Positions 42,616-47,819 of a stretch of 47,819 bases of DNA are shown here, one piece after another. The stretch comes from SAR324 cluster bacterium (lineage in GTDB: Bacteria; SAR324; NAC60-12). Each line of letters starts with the position of its first letter. Position 1 is the stretch's first letter. The notes beneath the pieces were generated by a model. That model searched no databases. It was not told the DNA's origin and was given only the letters and a program-made list of their open reading frames with translations. Both the position numbers and the translations under genes were made by a program. The stretch is taken from the NCBI GenBank assembly GCA_015231885.1, contig JADGAT010000037.1, positions 1 through 47,819 of the forward strand. The letters run 5' to 3'.

Positions 42616-44772
42616 ATGCCGCAAATCAATTTGCATAGTCAAATCATCTATTCGTTGATTTTGTTTCTCTTTTTGATTATGGGCAGTGCCTTGGCCATCA
42701 CCTATGGCATTCAACGACAGCAAGTATGGGATGACACCCAGCAAAAAAACATCGCGCTGAGCCAACTGACACAGGATCAACTGGATGTGTTTTACTCCAA
42801 ATTGCCTGACATTCTAACACCCGTCACCGACAGTAAAGTTCTTCAAATATATCTGGATCCCAGTAAAAAAAGGTTTCTTTTTTTCCAAACCGGGGTGAAA
42901 GAAGCCATTGAAGAAATTTTCCTCAAGATCAATCAAACCTCCTCTGATTTAATTTTCTCCATTCGCCTGGTTGACAGCCAGGGCATGGAAAAAATTGTTG
43001 TTCAAGAAAGCCTGGTCCAGAAAAATCTCCAAAACATTCAACATGAAAAATATTTTCAGCAAATGATCCAGGAAGCGTCCTTCCAAAGAACACATGCTTT
43101 TTTTCGAATCATTGAAGAAGTCGGTCCCGTCCTGGAATATGGGGTGCCTGTTGAATACAGCGGAAAGAAAGTAGGTATTTTGATCGTTAGCATTTATATG
43201 AGGTTGCTTGATAAATTGTTTGAATCTTTCCAGATCGAAGGAGCGGTCGATGAGGTGTATGCCACCGATTGGGTTGGCCGTTATTTGATCAATACCCGCA
43301 ACCCCGAAAAAGCAATGCATGGGACTGCCGAAGAACATGGAAAAGCTTTTATGCAGCTAATGACAGGGGAGACCGGGGCTGTTTTTGACAAGGAGGACGA
43401 TGAAGTGATGTCCTACAGCACGCATAAAGAACTGGGCATTCGATTCATGCTGGCAACCACCAATAAGACCATGCTAAAAGCTCTGAACACCGTCTTTCAA
43501 AAGGTTATACCCGTTTTAATAGGCGGTGTTGCCATTTTTTCTATTCTTTTGTTTTTCCTATTAAACAAGCTGCAGCGTGCTGAGGGAAAGTTGCTGAAGA
43601 ATATGGCGATGCTTGAAGAATCTGAGAAAAAATTCCGGTCTGTTACCCAATCGGCCACTGATGCTATTTTGTCAGCCAACAGCCAGGGGATCTTGACTTA
43701 CTGGAACAAAAGTGCTCAGGCAATATTTCATTATTCAGAAGAAGAAATACTGGGGAAATCTTTGAATCAAATCATTCCAGAACGTTATCGGGAGGGTCAC
43801 CAGGCAGGAATGAGACGCTATATCGAAACAGAAGATCCCCATATTATGGGCAAGCCTGTGGAAATGCATGGCCTGCGGAAAGGAGGCATTGAGTTTCCCA
43901 TAGAAATTGCCCTGTCCTCCTGGAAAATCGAAAACGATATATCTTTTACGGCCATCATCCGGGATATCACCGAACGTAAAAAGGCTGAAGATGAACTAAA
44001 AAAATCTTATCAAGTCATCAAGTCACAGCACAATCAACTCGAACTGGAACTGGCACACGCACGAGAAACACAGAAAATATTGTTTCCCTCCAAGCTGCCC
44101 AGCTTTCCTAATATCAAACTGGCACGTAAATATGTTCCAATGGAACAGATTGGGGGAGATTTTTATGATGTGTTTTCTGTAGAAGATGGGCAATTAGGTA
44201 TTATGGTGGGCGATGTGACAGGGCACGGAATTCCTGCGGCTCTGCTTTCTTTCATGGTGTCTGGAACTTTCAGGAACAATGCACGCGGATGGGCTTCTAC
44301 CCAAGGAGTGATTGACATGACCAATGGTTTCCTGGACGGCAAAATGCCTTCGGCGTCCTTTGCCACCATGTTCTACGGCATCTATGACCATGATCAAAAA
44401 TCCCTGCTCTTCACAAATGCAAGCCACCCTCCTGGATTGGTTCTCCGCCCTTCCACCGGAGAAGTCTTTTCTCTCAAGTCCCACGGTCTTCCCGTCGGAG
44501 TATTTCCCAGCGATATCACCAACTACAAAGAAGAAGTATTTTCCATGCAGTCTGATGATAAACTGCTGCTCTATACTGATGCAATCTTTGAAATAAAAGA
44601 CGAAAAAAAGAAGATGTGGGGTGCAAAACAGCTTGAAGAATTTTTAAAAGAACACCAGGAAGAATCTATTGAAACACTGCTCAACATGATCTATGAATTT
44701 GGTTTATCTTACTCCCATACGAACAGTTTCAATGATGACGTGACGATGATTGGCATGCAAATTTTACATTAA
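42616..44772 (+). CDS. RsbU/SpoIIE-type phosphatase with membrane sensor and PAS domain
   Basis: The 718-aa protein has a membrane helix (about 10-32), a periplasmic sensor of about 260 residues (Cache-like: DLIFSIRLVDSQGMEKIV), a second helix (about 296-317), a PAS domain (about 335-450) and a PP2C phosphatase (about 500-715). Metal-binding motifs GGDFYDVF, GDVTGHGIPAALL and NDDVTMIG are all present. Such proteins dephosphorylate STAS antagonists to free a sigma factor or other effector. A REC-RsbW protein lies 0.6 kb away on the other strand; the tandem STAS gene at 25.8 kb could be the substrate. Confidence 0.92.
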   Translation: MPQINLHSQIIYSLILFLFLIMGSALAITYGIQRQQVWDDTQQKNIALSQLTQDQLDVFYSKLPDILTPVTDSKVLQIYLDPSKKRFLFFQTGVKEAIEEIFLKINQTSSDLIFSIRLVDSQGMEKIVVQESLVQKNLQNIQHEKYFQQMIQEASFQRTHAFFRIIEEVGPVLEYGVPVEYSGKKVGILIVSIYMRLLDKLFESFQIEGAVDEVYATDWVGRYLINTRNPEKAMHGTAEEHGKAFMQLMTGETGAVFDKEDDEVMSYSTHKELGIRFMLATTNKTMLKALNTVFQKVIPVLIGGVAIFSILLFFLLNKLQRAEGKLLKNMAMLEESEKKFRSVTQSATDAILSANSQGILTYWNKSAQAIFHYSEEEILGKSLNQIIPERYREGHQAGMRRYIETEDPHIMGKPVEMHGLRKGGIEFPIEIALSSWKIENDISFTAIIRDITERKKAEDELKKSYQVIKSQHNQLELELAHARETQKILFPSKLPSFPNIKLARKYVPMEQIGGDFYDVFSVEDGQLGIMVGDVTGHGIPAALLSFMVSGTFRNNARGWASTQGVIDMTNGFLDGKMPSASFATMFYGIYDHDQKSLLFTNASHPPGLVLRPSTGEVFSLKSHGLPVGVFPSDITNYKEEVFSMQSDDKLLLYTDAIFEIKDEKKKMWGAKQLEEFLKEHQEESIETLLNMIYEFGLSYSHTNSFNDDVTMIGMQILH

Positions 44773-44778
44773 TCCCCA

Positions 44779-45282
44779 TCACACATACGCTTCGCCTCCA
44801 TATCCTTCGATGGAAATCTTTCCGGCTTCCTGCAGCCTGATGACCGTTTTTGCTATTTTTTGCTGCGCTTCTTCAACTTTGGTGACTGGCACCGGCCCCA
44901 AGGCCTCCAAATCGTCTTGAATTCTTTCGGACATCCGGGTTGAAATACTTTTGAAAATCCAATTTTTGGAAGCAATCCTGCACTTCTTCAATGCCAGCGT
45001 CAAATCCGATGGATCTATATTTTGCAGGACCAGGGGCATGTGTCGTATATCAATTCGGGGCATGTCATCAAAGGTGAACATCAATTCTTTCATCTGATTG
45101 GTGAATACCGATTTTTCCCCAGCTCCTCCCAAAATTCGATTTCTGGTATCCGCATCCAGTTTCCCCAGCAATGCTGCCGCTTTTTGCTTGCCGGAAACCC
45201 TCACCCCAGAATTTTCACTTTCACTTTTTGATTGCTCTGCAGCCAATATATCTTTCAACCAGTCTTCATTTTTTGATCCCAT
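44779..45282 (-). CDS. Stand-alone FliG C-terminal-domain protein
   Basis: The 167-aa protein carries the FliG C-terminal fold: MPLVLQNIDPSDLTLALKKC, IFKSISTRMSERIQDDLEAL and GPVPVTKVEEAQQKIAKTVI match the helices that face the stator in the flagellar motor. The N and middle FliG domains are absent, and a short Ser/Glu-rich leader replaces them. A hydrophilic stretch KQKAAALLGKLDADTRNRIL echoes a FliG N-domain helix. Orphan FliG-C proteins are rare. It lies 113 bases after the REC-RsbW gene, so a link between partner switching and motility or another complex is possible. Confidence 0.85.
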   Translation of the reverse strand: MGSKNEDWLKDILAAEQSKSESENSGVRVSGKQKAAALLGKLDADTRNRILGGAGEKSVFTNQMKELMFTFDDMPRIDIRHMPLVLQNIDPSDLTLALKKCRIASKNWIFKSISTRMSERIQDDLEALGPVPVTKVEEAQQKIAKTVIRLQEAGKISIEGYGGEAYV

Positions 45283-45319
45283 ATTTTTTCCTGTTCAAAT
45301 AGTTATGATTGCTCATCAA

Positions 45320-45345
45320 CCACAGTGCCACAAAGACCCGGAGAC
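45320..45345. repeat. REP-D relative
   Basis: The bases 'ccacagtgccacaaagaccc' followed by 'ggagac' match in pattern the complementary REP-D member at 25028-25054. It lies between the REC-RsbW and FliG-C genes. Confidence 0.45.
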
Positions 45346-45395
45346 TTATTTCGCAAGGTCAGTCCAGAATAATAGTCATACATTTCTCCCGAGTT

Positions 45396-46295
45396 CTAAG
45401 CTTCAGGGTCCTCAGGAATTCTCAAATACTTGATCATACGGATGGTGTTGCCTGTCTCATTCCAAGTCACTTCGTCCATGAATGAGCGAATCAAAAAAAT
45501 GCCTCTTCCGCTAAGGGCCATGCTGAATAGATCGTCGGCTTCAGGTAGTGTCGAAATATCAAATCCTTTTCCCTGATCCTGTATCACAAATTCAAATTTT
45601 TCTGCTGTGACATCATAATAGAACTTCACTTGACGATCGGCATACTCGGGTTGCAATTCCCGCTCTTTGACCATGGAATTGAATTTTTGCCAGGATTCTT
45701 CTTTAAGGGAAGAATCAACTTCCAGATTCCCATGAATGACTGCATTGGTCAGTGCTTCAATCAAAGAGAGACCAATTTTTTTCACATTCATTTTGTAATG
45801 GTCACAGATGTCTTTAAAATGTTTTTGAAAATGAGTCACCAGCATATAGATAAATTTGGTGTGGCTGGGTACCAAAAACTGCATTTGAGCAGTATGGTGC
45901 GGCAGTATCTCAGCAAGCTCCTGTTTGGGTAAGGTCAGGGATTCAATTTTTGATAATGCAATCTCTAATGTTTCGAATTCAAAAGGCTTTTGGATGAAAT
46001 CGAGTGCCCCCAATTGCAGGGCTTTGATGGTGTAGTCCAATTCAGCATAAGCAGTCATGATGACAATAGGAACATCAAAATCGTTTTTTCGCACAAGATT
46101 ACAAAATGCCAACCCGTCCATAACAGGCATCTTGATATCTGATAAAATGGCATCAAATGATTCAGGAGCCGCAGAAAAGAGATCCCATCCTGCTTGACCA
46201 TTGACAGCATGCTCGACATGGTGGTTTTGCCGAGATAAATAACGCTTTAACATGGTACTGACTTGCTGGTCGTCTTCAACCACTAAAATATTCAT
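45396..46295 (-). CDS. Response regulator fused to an RsbW-like anti-sigma ATPase
   Basis: The 299-aa protein has a receiver domain (about 1-120, phospho-Asp in DAILSDIKMPVMDG, Lys in DFIQKPFEFE) and a HATPase_c domain of the RsbW/SpoIIAB type (about 150-295). The ATPase motifs are present: N box LSLIEALTNAVIHGNLE, G1 IQDQGKGFDI and G2 SGRGIFLIRSFMDEV. This is a partner-switching kinase under two-component control. The protein it binds is unknown. A STAS gene is not adjacent; the RsbU-like phosphatase at 42616 is the closest partner. Confidence 0.92.
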   Translation of the reverse strand: MNILVVEDDQQVSTMLKRYLSRQNHHVEHAVNGQAGWDLFSAAPESFDAILSDIKMPVMDGLAFCNLVRKNDFDVPIVIMTAYAELDYTIKALQLGALDFIQKPFEFETLEIALSKIESLTLPKQELAEILPHHTAQMQFLVPSHTKFIYMLVTHFQKHFKDICDHYKMNVKKIGLSLIEALTNAVIHGNLEVDSSLKEESWQKFNSMVKERELQPEYADRQVKFYYDVTAEKFEFVIQDQGKGFDISTLPEADDLFSMALSGRGIFLIRSFMDEVTWNETGNTIRMIKYLRIPEDPEA

Positions 46296-46371
46296 AGATC
46301 TCCTAACGGTAAACTGCTATCAAAATAGAAATTAATGAACTTCTACACATTTTTAGGATGGAATAGGACAG

Positions 46372-46719
46372 GTGTCAAGGGAAAGAGTCAAAGATTACCC
46401 ATTGTATCAAAAAATTTATGAAATTGTCTGTCACATTCCGCCAGGGCAGGTGGCCACTTATGGGCAAATTGCGAAAATAGCGGGAGGGTGCACAGCAAGA
46501 ATGGTGGGCTATGCCATGGCGGTTACTCCGTGGGATCAGGATATTCCATGGCAGCGAGTGATCAACAGTCGAGGGAAAATCAGTCCAAGGCATCATGGAA
46601 AAGGTGATTTGCTCCAGCGGCAGCTGCTGGAATCAGAAGGTGTTGTTTTTGATGCTCAGGAAAAAGTAGATTTGGAAAAGTTTGGATGGAAAGCCTACTA
46701 CTTGCCTGCCAGCAAATAA
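46372..46719 (+). CDS. Alkyltransferase-like protein (ATL)
   Basis: This 115-aa protein resembles the C-terminal domain of O6-alkylguanine-DNA alkyltransferases but has PWQRVINSRGKIS where the active enzymes have PCHRV. Trp replaces the reactive Cys, the mark of ATL proteins, which bind O6-alkylguanine and flag it for nucleotide excision repair. The helix-turn-helix GQVATYGQIAKIAGG and the SEGVVFD end are typical. It starts with GTG, with AGGACAG just upstream. Its end overlaps the convergent lysE-like gene by 22 bases. Confidence 0.93.
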   Translation: MSRERVKDYPLYQKIYEIVCHIPPGQVATYGQIAKIAGGCTARMVGYAMAVTPWDQDIPWQRVINSRGKISPRHHGKGDLLQRQLLESEGVVFDAQEKVDLEKFGWKAYYLPASK

Positions 46720-47309
46720 ATGGCAAAACCAATCATGGTTCCTCCTGCCAGACGGTTGACCCATAACACCCCTTCTTTTGTGATTTTCTGACGAATCAGT
46801 ACAACGGCTGTACTCAAAAAAAACCACCAGAGGATAGATCCCAGAAAGACACCAAATACCAGCAAGGATGCTAAAAAATAGTTTTCCTGCTGTCCAATCT
46901 TCAAGCTGGTAAAAATCGCCGCAAATGAAAGAATCGTGACAGGGTTGGTGAGTGTCAGCATGAAAGTGGAGGCAAAGTTGGAAAAAATATGACGAGCTTT
47001 GGCAACCAATATCTCTTGTTGAGAGGATTTGGATAGTAAACTACGGCCTCCCAGATATATTAAAAACAGGCTCCCCAACCAACTCAGCCACTCCTGCTGT
47101 TCGACCAGGAAATTGGTGATGACCGCCAATCCAAAGGCTGCCATAAAACCATACAATCCATCGGCAAAGGCCGCCCCCAACCCAGTTGCCAGTCCTGCTT
47201 TGAATCCTTCGTTTATTGTGCGTTTGATACACAACAGGCCTATGGGACCGACCGGGGCGGCAATCAGAAAACCCATTCCAATTCCTTTGTACATCAATTC
47301 TAACGACAT
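46698..47309 (-). CDS. LysE/RhtB family amino-acid exporter
   Basis: The 203-aa protein has about six membrane helices and the LysE hallmark GFLIAAPVGPIGLLCIKRTI near the N-terminus, then a second conserved stretch (FMLTLTNPVTILSFAAIF). LysE-family proteins export basic or neutral amino acids. The Lrp/AsnC regulator gene lies 33 bases upstream on the same strand, so the pair is probably an operon with amino-acid-responsive control. Substrate not determinable. Confidence 0.93.
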   Translation of the reverse strand: MSLELMYKGIGMGFLIAAPVGPIGLLCIKRTINEGFKAGLATGLGAAFADGLYGFMAAFGLAVITNFLVEQQEWLSWLGSLFLIYLGGRSLLSKSSQQEILVAKARHIFSNFASTFMLTLTNPVTILSFAAIFTSLKIGQQENYFLASLLVFGVFLGSILWWFFLSTAVVLIRQKITKEGVLWVNRLAGGTMIGFAIYLLAGK

Positions 47310-47342
47310 CTGCCAATCCTTACGCTACTCAATCCGTGATGA

Positions 47343-47789
47343 TCAGAGAGGTAATTCACTGATTTCTTTTGGGCTGGATAAAACAATACTGGTACGAGTC
47401 CTGCTCACCCCTTTTAAAGATTTGATCCGGTCGATCACCTGTTCCTCCAGATCTTTTGTCCCTTTGCAGCGTACTTTCAACTGGTAATCATCATCCCCTG
47501 TAATATGGTGACATTCCTGGATTTGAGGCATTTCTGCCACCAGTTTCATAAAGTTTACTCGATCTTCCGTCTGAGATAAAGTAACTGCGATCAGAGCCGT
47601 TAAAGCACACCCAACCCGAGCAGGATCCAGCTGGACACTAAACCCCTTGATCACTCCGGCCTCTTCCAATTTCCTCACTCTTTCTGCAATGGCCGGAGAG
47701 GAAAGACCCAACTGATTTGCCAGCTCTGACCATGTGATTCGGCCCTGCGACAAGAGTGCGATTAATATTTCTTTGTCAATCGAATTCAT
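47343..47789 (-). CDS. Lrp/AsnC family transcription regulator
   Basis: The 148-aa protein has the N-terminal helix-turn-helix (DKEILIALLSQGRITWSELA, LGLSSPAIAERVRKLEEAG) and the C-terminal RAM/ACT domain (ECHHITGDDDYQLKVRCKG) that binds amino acids and forms octamers. It lies upstream of the LysE-like exporter, the usual arrangement for export regulators. Its start is 30 bases from the window edge, so its promoter is mostly outside. Confidence 0.95.
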   Translation of the reverse strand: MNSIDKEILIALLSQGRITWSELANQLGLSSPAIAERVRKLEEAGVIKGFSVQLDPARVGCALTALIAVTLSQTEDRVNFMKLVAEMPQIQECHHITGDDDYQLKVRCKGTKDLEEQVIDRIKSLKGVSRTRTSIVLSSPKEISELPL

Positions 47790-47819
47790 GCTTGTTAAAT
47801 ATAAGTAAATTTGTATTAA

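Noticed and set aside
1..47819. CRISPR array, tRNA, rRNA, prophage or integron
   Set aside because: No regularly spaced repeats, RNA gene folds, phage structural genes or integrase/attC sets were seen on either strand by eye.

Overview
The window comes from a Gram-negative, fairly AT-rich chromosome. Type II secretion genes, an outer-membrane style lipoprotein set, many hybrid sensor kinases, a DUF4416 protein, a Geobacter-like NikR operator and a probable selenoprotein all point to a deltaproteobacteria-like lineage (Desulfobacterota, SAR324 or a relative). No rRNA or tRNA gene is visible to pin this down further. The DNA is rich in short dispersed repeats and miniature transposons.

Layout. 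1-303 is a repeat end and leader. 304-10311 is one + strand run: rnr, gspL, gspM, gspN, mltG, gspF, gspG, gspH, gspI and gspJ, which is half of a type II secretion system fused to cell-wall and RNA genes. gspC, D, E and K are not here. 10330-17042 is a complete Tn3-family transposon with perfect 40-bp ends and a 5-bp target duplication. It carries a nickel module (nikR, two HupE-like permeases, a secreted propeller-like protein, and a scrap of a further hupE), a serine resolvase, and a transposase gene split by a one-base frameshift. 17132-21714 is a polar amino-acid ABC importer with an aspartoacylase-like hydrolase, in the gene set of Pseudomonas aotJQMOP. It is broken in the middle by a 155-bp miniature element, whose inverted twin lies upstream. 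22547-28873 holds a small repeat-containing membrane protein, ilvD, a small secreted protein, a tandem STAS protein, an S9 peptidase and a small zinc-ribbon-like protein. 29079-30169 holds a Cys-rich lipoprotein and a 45-aa membrane protein.

30170-37905 (- strand) looks like one operon read from DUF4416 through two unknown genes and two hybrid kinases into a MocA-SufS fusion: a molybdenum-cofactor cytidylyltransferase joined to a cysteine desulfurase. 37978-39588 holds a stand-alone AICAR transformylase and a lipoprotein. At 39627-40184 two apparent ORFs form one thioredoxin-like gene whose first active-site Cys codon is an in-frame UGA. A GGUC-loop hairpin follows it at bacterial SECIS distance, so this is a strong selenoprotein candidate. 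It diverges from a histidine kinase/response regulator pair (40299-42485). 42616-46295 holds an RsbU-like phosphatase, a FliG C-domain protein and a response regulator fused to an RsbW-like ATPase: a partner-switching set, perhaps together with the distant tandem STAS gene. The window ends with an alkyltransferase-like protein, a LysE-family exporter and its Lrp/AsnC regulator.

The most notable items are the selenoprotein, the nickel-carrying Tn3 transposon with its own NikR direct-repeat operator, the MocA-SufS fusion, and the nested miniature elements.
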